64,000 nt of DNA from Paraburkholderia caballeronis (GTDB lineage: Bacteria > Pseudomonadota > Gammaproteobacteria > Burkholderiales > Burkholderiaceae), in the NCBI RefSeq assembly GCF_900104845.1, contig NZ_FNSR01000001.1, positions 434,001 through 498,000 of the forward strand. Direction: 5' to 3'. Position 1 is the first letter of the stretch, and every line of letters begins with the position of its first letter. The notes under the pieces are model-generated. The model made no database searches and was not told where the DNA came from. It saw only the letters and a program-made list of their open reading frames with translations. Positions 9,583-18,208 of this stretch are shown piece after piece. The position numbers and the translations under genes are program-made.

Positions 9583-9918
9583 ATGACGATCCCAGTATCC
9601 CCGCTCGCTTCCGCCCTGGCGCAGATGCAGGCAATGTCGGCGCAGGCGGCCGGCAGCGCGGCCGAGGCCAGCGAGACGTCCGGCGCGGCGACGGCCGGCG
9701 GATTCGCGGCGGCGCTCAAGGCGTCGATCGACAAGATCAGCGACGACCAGAAAAGCGCGGTCAACGAATCGCAGGCGTTCGAACTGGGCGCGTCGAACGT
9801 TTCGCTGAACGACGTGATGGTCGACATGCAGAAGGCCAACATCGGCTTCCAGTTCGGCCTCCAGGTTCGCAACAAGCTGGTGTCCGCGTACACGGACCTG
9901 ATGCAGACGGCGGTTTGA
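9583..9918 (+). CDS. fliE: Flagellar hook-basal body complex protein FliE
   Basis: 111 aa, typical FliE length. The C-terminal half is characteristic ([33 protein letters not shown]). FliE joins the MS ring to the rod and gates export. ATG 9583 follows GGAGCA. It is transcribed away from fliF and is followed by the FliA-driven fliST unit. Confidence 0.96.
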   Translation: MTIPVSPLASALAQMQAMSAQAAGSAAEASETSGAATAGGFAAALKASIDKISDDQKSAVNESQAFELGASNVSLNDVMVDMQKANIGFQFGLQVRNKLVSAYTDLMQTAV

Positions 9919-9950
9919 CGTTTCTCGTAAGACGTTTCGCTCCGGCACGC

Positions 9951-9977
9951 TAAAGCTTCTTCCGACAATTCCGATAA
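9951..9977 (+). promoter_or_regulatory. FliA (sigma-28) promoter for fliS-fliT
   Basis: TAAAGCTT and TCCGATAA are separated by exactly 11 bases. The sigma-28 consensus is TAAAGTTT-N11-GCCGATAA, so nearly every position agrees. It lies about 90 bp before the fliS start, which makes fliS, fliT and probably the following fliK-like and FlhB-like genes late (class III) flagellar genes. Confidence 0.85.
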
Positions 9978-10064
9978 CCAGGATACGCCATGCGTGCGTC
10001 GCCGGCATCGACAGATGCGGTGCACACGTGTAACAACAGACGCCCGTATCGAGGAGGAGCGCCG

Positions 10065-10511
10065 ATGTTTTCCCCTGCACACTCTGGAGCCAACGCGTAT
10101 GCCCGCGTGGGCGTGGAAACTGGGGTGATGAGCGCGAGTCCGCATCGGCTGATCGCGATGCTGTACCAGGGCGCGCGCACCGCAGTGGCGCGCGCGCGGA
10201 TGCATCAGCAGGGCGGCAACGTCGCCGGGCGCGGCGAGGCGATCGGCAAGGCGATCCGGATCATCCAGAGCGGCCTCCAGCAGTCGCTGAACCTGGAAGT
10301 CGGCGGCGAGATCGCCGCGCGCCTGAATTCCCTGTACGACTACATGGCGCGACGCCTGCTGGAAGCCAACATTCAACAGAGCGAGCCGATGTTGATCGAA
10401 GTGGACGGCCTGCTTGCAACGCTCGAAGAAGCGTGGCTCGGCATCGGTCCGACGGTCGAGCAGGCAGCGCAGCAACCGGGTGCTCCGGCGGGCGGGTTGG
10501 CGACGAGATGA
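10065..10511 (+). CDS. fliS: Flagellar export chaperone FliS
   Basis: 148 aa. It has the FliS features ANAYARVGVETGVMSASPH and LIAMLYQGARTAVARAR near the N-terminus and the four-helix body (LEVGGEIAARLNSLYDYM, RRLLEANI). FliS binds the C-terminus of flagellin and prevents premature polymerisation. ATG 10065 follows a GAGGAGG site; an earlier in-frame ATG at 9990 would add a leader unrelated to the family. The stop overlaps fliT as ATGA. Confidence 0.95.
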   Translation: MFSPAHSGANAYARVGVETGVMSASPHRLIAMLYQGARTAVARARMHQQGGNVAGRGEAIGKAIRIIQSGLQQSLNLEVGGEIAARLNSLYDYMARRLLEANIQQSEPMLIEVDGLLATLEEAWLGIGPTVEQAAQQPGAPAGGLATR

Positions 10512-10840
10512 ACCCGACTGCGGAGTATTTCGCTCGCTACGAGGCGATCGTGGCGATTTCCGGACGCATGCTGTCCGCGGCGCGCAAATCGCTTTGGGCC
10601 GATCTGATCGGACTCGAAGAAGAATATCGCCAGCTCGTGGACGGGCTGAAGGAAGCGGAAGTCGGCATCCGGCTTTCCGCGGCGGAACGGGCGCGCAAAT
10701 ACGACCTGATCCGCCGGATCCTCGCGGACGACGCGGCGATTCGCGATCTTGCGAGCCCGCGGATGGCGCGGCTGTCCGCGCTGTTCTCCGGCTCGTCGCA
10801 GTCGGCGCGGGTATTGCAGCAACTGTACGGCGCGCGTTGA
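10508..10840 (+). CDS. fliT: Flagellar protein FliT
   Basis: 110 aa, helical, with MNPTAEYFARYEAIVAIS at the N-terminus and a conserved centre (DLIGLEEEYRQLVDGLKEAE, DLIRRILADDAAIRDL). FliT is the FliD (cap) chaperone and, in enterics, also modulates FlhDC. It is translationally coupled to fliS. Confidence 0.9.
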   Translation: MNPTAEYFARYEAIVAISGRMLSAARKSLWADLIGLEEEYRQLVDGLKEAEVGIRLSAAERARKYDLIRRILADDAAIRDLASPRMARLSALFSGSSQSARVLQQLYGAR

Positions 10841-10914
10841 GCGCGCCTTTTCACATCGACAAGAGCAACGGACGACGCGTCACCGGCTGACGGCGAGGCG
10901 GATTCGGGGAGCGC

Positions 10915-12387
10915 ATGAACGGAATCGACACGAGCGCCGCCGCGCTGCTGGCGAGCCGGCTGGATGCGTTGCTGCCGGTCGGCGCGCATGGCAGCGCGGG
11001 GCCGATGCAGGCGGGCGTGTCCGCGCTCGCGGGCGGCGCCGCGCAACTGCCGGACGCGCAGTATCCCGGCGCGCCGCAGCCGTCCACGCAGACGGTGCTG
11101 TCGGCCGTTGCGCTCGCACTCGATGCGATCGTGCGCTCCGGCGGCGACGCGACGTCGGCCGTGGTCGGCACCGCGCCGGTGTGGGCGAATCCCGAAACGG
11201 ACGCGGTGCAGGCCGCCGCGCAGGCGGTGGCCAACGTGCTCGACGCGATGGCCGACGCGCTGTCCGCGACGAATCCCGGCGCGCTGCTCGCCGCCGATGC
11301 GGACGCCGCCGCTGGCGGCGAAGCCGCGCACGGTGCGGGGGCCGGCGCGAACGGAGCCGGCGGCGCGAACGGTGCGGCGGGTGGCAATGCCGCGACCCAG
11401 ACGACCGCCGCGCAGGCCGCGGCCGCGCACAACGGCGGCCCGGTGGCGGCGCTTGCCGCCGCGCTGCAACGGACGGTGTCCAGCAGCGGTCTTTTCTACG
11501 AATCCCATATCGCGCAGTGGCTCGCGGGCCAGCGTTCGCCGGCGGAACTCGCGGCCGAGCCGCAGAACCGCCTGATCGCGGCCGCCGCCGCGCAACTGCC
11601 GCCCGACTGGAGCACCAACGCCGGTGCGGCCGACGACGTGCTGTGGTCCGATCCGCACGCGGCCGACCTGCCGGCGCAGCCCGGCGGCCCGCACGCGGAC
11701 CCGACGCGCGGCGTGCCGGACCGGATGGCCAGCGCGATGCAGGCGGCGCAGTTCGACGACAGTCTGCTCGACGGCCCGGTGCAGCATGCGCTGGTGCCGC
11801 GCTCCGCGCTCGGCGGCGCAACCGGCGACGCGGTGCTGCCGTCCGCGAACCCGCAGGGGCAGGCGGTGGCCGTGCATCCGGCGGTGATTCCGCTGCTGCG
11901 CCAGCAGCTCGACCTGCTCGCGACCGGCGAATTCCGCTGGACCGGCGAGGCGTGGCCCGGCGTGCGGCTCGACTGGTCGATCCGCCAGGAAGGCGACGAC
12001 CCGCGCCGCAGCCGCGGCGCGATCGATCCCGACGACATGCCGTGGCGCACGCGGCTCACGCTGTCGCTGCCGTCGCTCGGCATCGTCGATGCGGACCTGA
12101 CGCTCGTCGGCGCGACGCTCTCGGTGCGCGTGCAGGCGAACTCCGACGGCGCCGCGCGGCTCTCCGCGCACGGCGACGCGCTGCGCAGCCGGATGGCGGC
12201 GGCCGGCATCGAACTGGGCGGCCTGTCGATCCGCGAGGTCGGCGGCGCGACGCACGGCGGCTCGACGGCGGACGCGGCGCGCGCCGCGCACGCGTATGCG
12301 CAGGCGGCCTCCGCGCCGGAGCCGGAAGCGCCGCCCGCGCCGATCTCGCCGATCGCCGCCGACGCATTCGACTGGGAGCGCCGATGA
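10915..12387 (+). CDS. Second FliK-like hook-length control family protein
   Basis: 490 aa, start after GGGGAGCGC. Residues 1 to about 300 are Ala/Gly/Pro-rich and low complexity. The C-terminal 120 residues resemble the Flg_hook domain (TLSLPSLGIVDADLTLVGAT, LRSRMAAAGIELGGLSIREV). The FliK annotated at 2881-4395 has the more canonical C-terminus, so this is a paralogue of unknown task. In Burkholderia relatives such a gene often follows fliT and precedes a small FlhB-like gene, as here. It probably acts in substrate switching of the export apparatus; that is inference from domain and place. Confidence 0.8.
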   Translation: MNGIDTSAAALLASRLDALLPVGAHGSAGPMQAGVSALAGGAAQLPDAQYPGAPQPSTQTVLSAVALALDAIVRSGGDATSAVVGTAPVWANPETDAVQAAAQAVANVLDAMADALSATNPGALLAADADAAAGGEAAHGAGAGANGAGGANGAAGGNAATQTTAAQAAAAHNGGPVAALAAALQRTVSSSGLFYESHIAQWLAGQRSPAELAAEPQNRLIAAAAAQLPPDWSTNAGAADDVLWSDPHAADLPAQPGGPHADPTRGVPDRMASAMQAAQFDDSLLDGPVQHALVPRSALGGATGDAVLPSANPQGQAVAVHPAVIPLLRQQLDLLATGEFRWTGEAWPGVRLDWSIRQEGDDPRRSRGAIDPDDMPWRTRLTLSLPSLGIVDADLTLVGATLSVRVQANSDGAARLSAHGDALRSRMAAAGIELGGLSIREVGGATHGGSTADAARAAHAYAQAASAPEPEAPPAPISPIAADAFDWERR

Positions 12388-12722
12388 GCGGATCGCCGTC
12401 GCGCCGGAGCGCCGCCGCGCTCGTGTACGACACGCCGGCTGGCGATACCGCGCCGCGCGTCGTCGCGAAGGGTTACGGGCTCGTCGCGGACATGATCGTG
12501 CAGCGCGCGAAGGAAGCCGGCCTGTACGTGCACGAGGCGCCGGAGATGGTGTCGATGCTGATGCAGGTCGATCTCGACTCGCGGATTCCGCCGCGTCTTT
12601 ATCAGGCGGTCGCGGAACTGCTCGCGTGGCTGCACCGGCTGGAGACGGCCGGTCCCGACGGCGACGCGCCCCAGGCGCCGCCGCCCCCGAGGCCGCCGGT
12701 CAAAACTTCATCATCGCGCTGA
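12384..12722 (+). CDS. FlhB C-terminal-domain-like protein
   Basis: 112 aa. It matches the cytoplasmic domain of FlhB/YscU switch proteins (AALVYDTPAGDTAPRVVAKG, IVQRAKEAGLYVHEAPEMV, RIPPRLYQAVAELLAWLHRL) without the membrane part. The self-cleaving NPTH motif of true FlhB is not present. The family is thought to stand in for or modulate the FlhB C-domain in export switching. It is coupled to the fliK-like gene by an ATGA overlap, and its last 23 bases overlap the 3' end of the convergent aldehyde dehydrogenase gene. Confidence 0.85.
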   Translation: MSGSPSRRSAAALVYDTPAGDTAPRVVAKGYGLVADMIVQRAKEAGLYVHEAPEMVSMLMQVDLDSRIPPRLYQAVAELLAWLHRLETAGPDGDAPQAPPPPRPPVKTSSSR

Positions 12723-14118
12723 CGAGCGCATCGAACAGCCGGCCGTACGGCGGCGCGACCAGGTTGCGCGCATTGAAGCGCGACTGGACGAACACCGGCT
12801 TCATCTGCGAGAACGTGACGAAGCCGTCGTAGCCGTGGTACGCGCCCATCCCGCTCGCGCCGACGCCGCCGAACGGCAGCCCCTCGCATGCGACGTGCAT
12901 CAGCGTTTCGTTGATCGCCATCCCGCCGGCGACCGTCTCGCGCGTCACGCGCTCCACCGTCGCGGAATCGTCCGCGTACAGGTACAGCGCCAGCGGACGC
13001 GGGCGCGCGTTTACGTAGCGCAGCGCGTCGTCGAGCGTGTCGTACGGCACGAGCGGTAACAGCGGCCCGAAAATTTCCTCCTGCATCAGCGCGACGTGCG
13101 CGGGCGCGTTCGTCACGAGCGTCGGCGCGAAGCGGCGCGCGGCCGCGTCGCTGTCCGCGAGCGGATGCAGCTGCGCGCCCGCGTCGCGCGCCTCGTCCGC
13201 GAGCCGCACCAGCCGCGCGTAGTGGCGCTCGGACACGATCGACGTGTAGTCGCGGTTATGCGCGAAGTCCGGATACAACTGCGCGACGCGCCGGCGCGCG
13301 CGGGCGATGAACGCGTTCTCGCTGCCGCGCGGCAGCAGCACGTAGTCGGGCGCGATGCAGGTCTGTCCGGCGTTCAGCGTTTTGCCGGCGATCAGGCTGT
13401 CCACGGCGTAGTCGAAACGCGCGCGCCCGCCGACGATCGCCGGCGACTTGCCGCCGAGTTCTAGCGTGACCGGCGTCAGGTTCGCGGCGGCCGCCAGCAT
13501 CACGTCGCGGCCGACGCGCGTCGAGCCGGTGAACAGCAGGTGATCGAACGGCAGCGCGGCGAACGCCGCGCCGACCGACGCGTCGCCGTTGACGACCGCG
13601 ACGTGATCGCGCGCGAACGCGCCGCCGATCAGGGCTTCGAGCAGCGCGGACGTGCGCGGCGTCAGTTCGGACACCTTGAGCATCGCGCGGTTGCCGGCCG
13701 CGAGCGCGCCGACGAGCGGGCCGGCCGCGAGCAGCAGCGGATAGTTCCACGGCGACACGATCCCGACGACGCCGAGCGGCTGCGGCACGACCTTCGCGCG
13801 CGCTGGCCGCAGCCACTTGCCGGTGCGGCGGCGCTGCGGCTTCATCCAGCGGCGGCCGTGCGCGAGCGCGGCGTCGATCTCCTGCTTCAGCAGCACGAAT
13901 TCCGCGAGCATCACCTCGGCTTTCGCGCGCTGGCCGAAGTCCGTGTTTATCGCGTTGGCGAGCGCGTCGCGGTTTTCGAGCAGCAGTTCGTTCAACGTGC
14001 GGAGGTGGCGCGCGCGCGTTTCCCACGGCGGGTAGGGCTCGCGCTGGCAGGCGTCGCGTTGTGCGGCGAGCAGCGCGTCCAGTGTGCCGGACGGCGCGGC
14101 GGGGGCTTCCTGCTTCAT
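12700..14118 (-). CDS. Aldehyde dehydrogenase, coniferyl-aldehyde dehydrogenase type
   Basis: 472 aa. NAD(P)-dependent class-3-like ALDH: Rossmann segment GSTRVGRDVM at about 198, general base Glu220 in TLELGGKSPAIV, catalytic Cys254 in NAGQTCIAPDYV, then EEIFGPLLPL and the C-terminal NETLMHVACEGLPFGGVGAS. It oxidises aldehydes to acids. Members with this C-terminus are often called coniferyl aldehyde dehydrogenase, but the substrate here is unknown. It lies downstream of aidB on the same strand and opposite a GMC alcohol oxidoreductase, which suggests an alcohol-aldehyde-acid route. The 3' end overlaps the FlhB-like gene. Confidence 0.9.
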   Translation of the reverse strand: MKQEAPAAPSGTLDALLAAQRDACQREPYPPWETRARHLRTLNELLLENRDALANAINTDFGQRAKAEVMLAEFVLLKQEIDAALAHGRRWMKPQRRRTGKWLRPARAKVVPQPLGVVGIVSPWNYPLLLAAGPLVGALAAGNRAMLKVSELTPRTSALLEALIGGAFARDHVAVVNGDASVGAAFAALPFDHLLFTGSTRVGRDVMLAAAANLTPVTLELGGKSPAIVGGRARFDYAVDSLIAGKTLNAGQTCIAPDYVLLPRGSENAFIARARRRVAQLYPDFAHNRDYTSIVSERHYARLVRLADEARDAGAQLHPLADSDAAARRFAPTLVTNAPAHVALMQEEIFGPLLPLVPYDTLDDALRYVNARPRPLALYLYADDSATVERVTRETVAGGMAINETLMHVACEGLPFGGVGASGMGAYHGYDGFVTFSQMKPVFVQSRFNARNLVAPPYGRLFDALVSAMMKF

Positions 14119-14140
14119 GGTGGGTGCTTCCGTGTTCGTG

Positions 14141-14352
14141 GCGCGTGGGTTGCGGTGGCCGGCGCGGGCGTCATGCGACGAACGCGCTGTCGGTGATCGT
14201 CGCGCGGTCGAACATCGAGGGCTGGGTGCGCCGGGGCTTTCCGCTTCGTGGGGCTGACATTCCTTGCTGCCTGCGTGCGGGTTGCGGCAATCGGCGCGGG
14301 CGTCATGCGGGGAACGCGCGTTCGACGATCGCCGCGTGGTCGAACGTCGAAG
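14141..14352. repeat. Degenerate duplication of the 3' end of aidB
   Basis: Two related copies of about 80 bp at 14141-14221 and 14270-14352, offset 132 bp. Copy 2 is the real end of aidB, including its stop at 14303. Copy 1 repeats those last codons and stop (TTGCGG...GGCGCGGGCGTCATGCG, then GCGGTCGAACATCGAGG) in the spacer in front of the aldehyde dehydrogenase. The differences are scattered substitutions, so the duplication is not recent. Confidence 0.75.
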
Positions 14353-15991
14353 GCAGCGCGCCCGCGACGCGGCCGCAATCGCCGCCACAGTCGCCAGCCG
14401 CGCCGAGCCGCGTCGCGACGAACGCATCGGCGACGTCGGCGGGACCGTCGTGCACGAGCAGCACCGCCTGCGCGATCAGCGCGATCTGTTGCGCGATGCG
14501 CCGCGCGGACGCCTCGCGGGTGCCCGGCGCGCCGTTCAGCGTCGCGGACAGCCGGTCGAGCGCCGCCGCCAACGCCGGATGCCCGCTCGCGTCGCGCCGC
14601 CACGCGAGGAACAGCGCCTGCGCGGCATCCGCCTCGCGCTCCAGGGCGCGCAGCACGTCGAGACACATCACGTTGCCCGAGCCTTCCCAGATCGAATTCA
14701 CCGGCGCCTCGCGATAGAAGCGCGCCATCGGCCCCTCCTCGACGTAGCCGTTGCCGCCCCACACCTCCATCGCCTCGCCGGCGAACGCAAGCGCGCGCTT
14801 GCAAACCCAGAACTTCGCGGCCGGCGTCACGATGCGCCGCCACGCGCGCGCTTCCGGCGCGTTCGCATGGCTCTCCTCGAACGCGCGCGCGAGCTGCATG
14901 AACAGCACGGTCGCCGCTTCGGATTCGAGCGCGAGATCCGCAAGCACGTTCTGCATCAGCGGCTGCGCGATCAGCGGACGGCCGAACGCGCTGCGGTGCC
15001 GCGCATGATGGATCGCCTGCACGAGCGCCGCGCGCATCAGCGCGGCGCTGCCGATCACGCAGTCGAGCCGCGTGTGGTTCGCCATCTCGATGATCGTCGG
15101 CACGCCGCGCCCTTCGTCGCCGATCATCACGCCGTACGCGTCGAAGAACTCGACCTCGCTGCTCGCGTTCGAGCGGTTGCCGAGCTTGTCCTTCAGCCGC
15201 TGCACGTGGATCGCGTTCTTCGCGCCGTCCGGCGCGAAGCGCGGCACGAAGAAACACGACAGTCCGTCGTGGTCGCCGGTGCGCGCGAGCACCAGATGCG
15301 CGTCGCACTGCGGCGCGGAGAAGAACCACTTGTGGCCGGTCAGCCGGTACGCGGCGCCGCGGCCGGCGCCCGCGTCGAGCGGCTGCGCGTCGGTGCGGTT
15401 GCTGCGCACGTCGGAGCCGCCTTGCTTCTCGGTCATCCCCATGCCGATCATCATCGACGTCTTCTGCGGATACGGCAGGTCGCGCGGATCGTGGTCGCGC
15501 GAATAGAGCCGCTCGCGCAGCGTGGCGAACAGCGCGGGCTCGCGTTGCAGCACCGGGATGCTCGCGAACGTCATCGTCGTCGGGCACAGCGAGCCGGATT
15601 CCAGTTGCGCGTGCAGGAAGTAGCCGGCGCAGCGCGCGGCCATCGCGCCGTCGCGCGGGTCGGAGAACGGCAGCGCGTGCAGCCCCTGCGCGCGCAGCAG
15701 CGCGAGCAGCCGATGCCACGCCGGATGGAATTCGAGCGCGTCGATCCGCTCGCCGCGCGGGCTGTGCGTGAAGAGTTCCGGCGCGTGGCGGTTCGCGAGG
15801 TCCGCGAGCGCGAGCGTGTCGGGCGTCGTCAGCGCGGCGCCGTCGCGCGCGAGCGCTTCGCGATGCCAGCCGGCGCCCGCGCGCCCGACCGCCGCGACGA
15901 GCGCCGCGTCCGACGCGAACAGGTTGTAGTCCGCGAGCGGCGGGACCTGGTTCGTGACCTCATGGGTGGTGCCGGGGCGATGCGGTTGCAT
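14303..15991 (-). CDS. aidB: AidB-like acyl-CoA dehydrogenase
   Basis: 562 aa. FAD-dependent acyl-CoA dehydrogenase fold with AidB signatures: N-terminal NQVPPLADYNLFASDAAL, then TEKQGGSDVRSNRTDA, GHKWFFSAPQCDAHLVLAR, EVWGGNGYVEEGPMARFYRE and SIWEGSGNVMCLDVLRAL. E. coli AidB is part of the adaptive response to alkylation and binds DNA; related enzymes act on isovaleryl-CoA. Which applies here cannot be told. The start at ATG 15991 gives the family's N-terminus. It is divergent from the GMC gene and probably co-transcribed with the aldehyde dehydrogenase. Confidence 0.9.
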   Translation of the reverse strand: MQPHRPGTTHEVTNQVPPLADYNLFASDAALVAAVGRAGAGWHREALARDGAALTTPDTLALADLANRHAPELFTHSPRGERIDALEFHPAWHRLLALLRAQGLHALPFSDPRDGAMAARCAGYFLHAQLESGSLCPTTMTFASIPVLQREPALFATLRERLYSRDHDPRDLPYPQKTSMMIGMGMTEKQGGSDVRSNRTDAQPLDAGAGRGAAYRLTGHKWFFSAPQCDAHLVLARTGDHDGLSCFFVPRFAPDGAKNAIHVQRLKDKLGNRSNASSEVEFFDAYGVMIGDEGRGVPTIIEMANHTRLDCVIGSAALMRAALVQAIHHARHRSAFGRPLIAQPLMQNVLADLALESEAATVLFMQLARAFEESHANAPEARAWRRIVTPAAKFWVCKRALAFAGEAMEVWGGNGYVEEGPMARFYREAPVNSIWEGSGNVMCLDVLRALEREADAAQALFLAWRRDASGHPALAAALDRLSATLNGAPGTREASARRIAQQIALIAQAVLLVHDGPADVADAFVATRLGAAGDCGGDCGRVAGALPSTFDHAAIVERAFPA

Positions 15992-16441
15992 CTGTCGTCT
16001 CCTTGGGCCGGGGCGCGCGGCCGCTTTTTGCGGCGTTCGCGGCGTTCGCGATGGGCTTCCGGCTCGTTCGTCGCGGGTTCGGCTTGGGTTCGTCCGCGCT
16101 GGTCCGTGTGCAGGTCGGGTCCGTCGCGCAGCGGCGGCTCGTCCACTGATTGCTTGCCGACGATCCGCCGCGTTGGCGCGGTTCGCCGCTGCCGCCCGAT
16201 TCGCGGCGTCGCCGCTTCGGTCGGCGGGGCGGCATCTCATCGCACCGCGGCTCGGCCACGCAGCGTCCCCCATGATAGGGGCGCATCGGCGGCGCGCGGT
16301 GCGAGGACCTTAGAGGAATCGTCCTGGCCGGCGGCCGCCGGTTGCGGCGCGGCGCTTTCTACAATGAGCCGCGGTCAGCATACCGCGAACGAACGACGAT
16401 CACGCGGCACGGCGGCGACGCACGTGCGGCCGGAGGAGACG
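15992..16441. other. aidB / GMC divergent intergenic region
   Basis: 450 bp, GC-rich with long purine/pyrimidine-skewed runs. A TACAAT at 16360-16365 is a reasonable -10 for the GMC gene but has no good -35. I see no gene here; frames crossing it have no family resemblance. Confidence 0.5.
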
Positions 16442-18085
16442 ATGCAATACGACTACATCATCGTGGGAGGCGGCTCGGGCGGCGCATCGCTCGCGGCGCG
16501 CCTCGCCGAACGCTGCCCGGACGCGACCGTCGCGCTCGTCGAAGCGGGGCCGCACACCGCGCGCAGCGCGCTGGTCGAGATGCCGGCCGGCGTCGCCGCG
16601 CTGGTGCCGTGGCGCTCGCGGCACAACTACGGCTACGAGACGACGCCGCAGCCCGGCCTCGCGGGCCGCCGCGGCTACCAGCCGCGCGGGCGCGGCTTCG
16701 GCGGATCGAGCGCGATCAACGCGATGATCTACACGCGCGGCCATCCGCTCGACTACGACGACTGGGCGCGGCTCGGCTGCGACGGCTGGGGATGGGGCGA
16801 CGTGCTGCCGTATTTCCTGCGCGCGGAGGGCAACGCACGCGGCGCGAGCGCGTGGCACGGCGCGGACGGCCCGCTGTCGGTGGGCGACGTGCGTTCGCCG
16901 AATCCGTTTTCCGCGCGCTTCGTCGACGCCGCGGTCGAGGCCGGCTTCACGCTCAACGACGACTTCAACGGGCCGCGCCAGGAGGGTGTCGGTTTCTATC
17001 AGGTGACGCAGCGCGACGGCCGGCGATGCAGCGTCGCGCGCGCGTACCTGTACGGCCGCGAACGGCCGAACCTGCACCTGATCGCGGACGCGACCGTGCT
17101 GCGCGTGACGTTCGACGGCCGCCGCGCGAACGGCGTGCAGGTCGCGCGCGGCGGCCAGATCGACACGCTCGGCGCGCGCGCCGAAGTCGTGCTGGCGGCT
17201 GGCGCGTTCAACTCGCCGCAACTGCTGATGTGCTCGGGGATCGGCCCGGCCGCGCAACTGCATGCGCTCGGCGTGGCGGTGCTGCGCGAGGCGCCGGACG
17301 TCGGCCGCCATCTGGCCGATCACATCGACTTCACGTTCAACCGGAAGGTCCGTTCCAGCGAGCCGATCGGCTATTCGCTGCGCGGCTTCGCGAAGGCGGC
17401 GCCGGCGCTCGCGCGTTATCTGCGCGACGGGCGCGGGATGCTGACCAGCAACGTCGCGGAGGCGGGCGGTTTCGTGAAGAGCCGCGCGGACCTCGACCGG
17501 GCGGACCTGCAACTGCATTTCTGCTGCGCGCTGGTCGACGATCACAGCCGGCGGCTGCACTGGGGACACGGTTATTCGCTGCACGTGTGCGTGCTGCGTC
17601 CGGCGAGTCGCGGCACGGTGACGCTCGCGAGCGCGGACGCGCGCACCGCGCCGCTGATCGATCCGCGTTTTCTGTCCGACCCGCGCGATCTCGACCTGCT
17701 GGCCGAAGGCGCGCGGATCGCGCGGCGGATTCTCGACGCGCCGCCGCTCGCGCGCTTCGGTGGCCGCGAGCTTTACACGCATCCCGCGCAGACCGACGCC
17801 GAATTGCGCGACACGATCGTGCGGCGCGCGGACACGATCTATCACCCGATGGGCACCTGCCGGATGGGCGCGGACGACGCGGCGGTCGTCGATCCGCAGT
17901 TGCGCGTGCGCGGCGTCGCGGGGCTGCGGATCGCGGATGCGTCGGTGATGCCGCTGCCGGTCGGCGGCAATACGAACGCGCCGACGGTGATGATCGGGGA
18001 GCGCGCGGCCGATCTGGTCGCGAATGCGTGGCGGGCGCGGCGCGAGGCCGAGGTCGCGGGGGCGGCGATGGGGGCGGCCGGATGA
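16442..18085 (+). CDS. GMC-family FAD-dependent oxidoreductase (choline/alcohol dehydrogenase-like)
   Basis: 547 aa. N-terminal FAD-binding motif YIIVGGGSGGASLAARLAE (residues 5-23), GMC signature GRGFGGSSAINAMIYTRG, second signature AGAFNSPQLLMCSGIGP, and the catalytic His468 in YHPMGTCRMG with Asn near 511 in GGNTNAPTVMIG. It oxidises an alcohol with FAD. AlkJ-like and BetA-like enzymes share all these features, so the substrate stays open. It is divergent from the aidB-aldehyde dehydrogenase pair, and together they could convert an alcohol to an acid. Confidence 0.93.
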   Translation: MQYDYIIVGGGSGGASLAARLAERCPDATVALVEAGPHTARSALVEMPAGVAALVPWRSRHNYGYETTPQPGLAGRRGYQPRGRGFGGSSAINAMIYTRGHPLDYDDWARLGCDGWGWGDVLPYFLRAEGNARGASAWHGADGPLSVGDVRSPNPFSARFVDAAVEAGFTLNDDFNGPRQEGVGFYQVTQRDGRRCSVARAYLYGRERPNLHLIADATVLRVTFDGRRANGVQVARGGQIDTLGARAEVVLAAGAFNSPQLLMCSGIGPAAQLHALGVAVLREAPDVGRHLADHIDFTFNRKVRSSEPIGYSLRGFAKAAPALARYLRDGRGMLTSNVAEAGGFVKSRADLDRADLQLHFCCALVDDHSRRLHWGHGYSLHVCVLRPASRGTVTLASADARTAPLIDPRFLSDPRDLDLLAEGARIARRILDAPPLARFGGRELYTHPAQTDAELRDTIVRRADTIYHPMGTCRMGADDAAVVDPQLRVRGVAGLRIADASVMPLPVGGNTNAPTVMIGERAADLVANAWRARREAEVAGAAMGAAG

Positions 18086-18208
18086 CCGGCGTGTCTGTCC
18101 GCGATTGGCGCGAGCCGCCGGCCGCTCCGGAAATCCGCTGGCGCTCACGCGGGCCGAGACGGCCATCGCCGCGCCCCCGGACTCATCCGGCCCGCCAGCC
18201 CCGCCGCG

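Noticed and set aside
10537..12291. Long minus-strand frame opposite fliT and the fliK-like gene
   Set aside because: Arg/Ala-rich composition without family features, antisense to better-supported genes.
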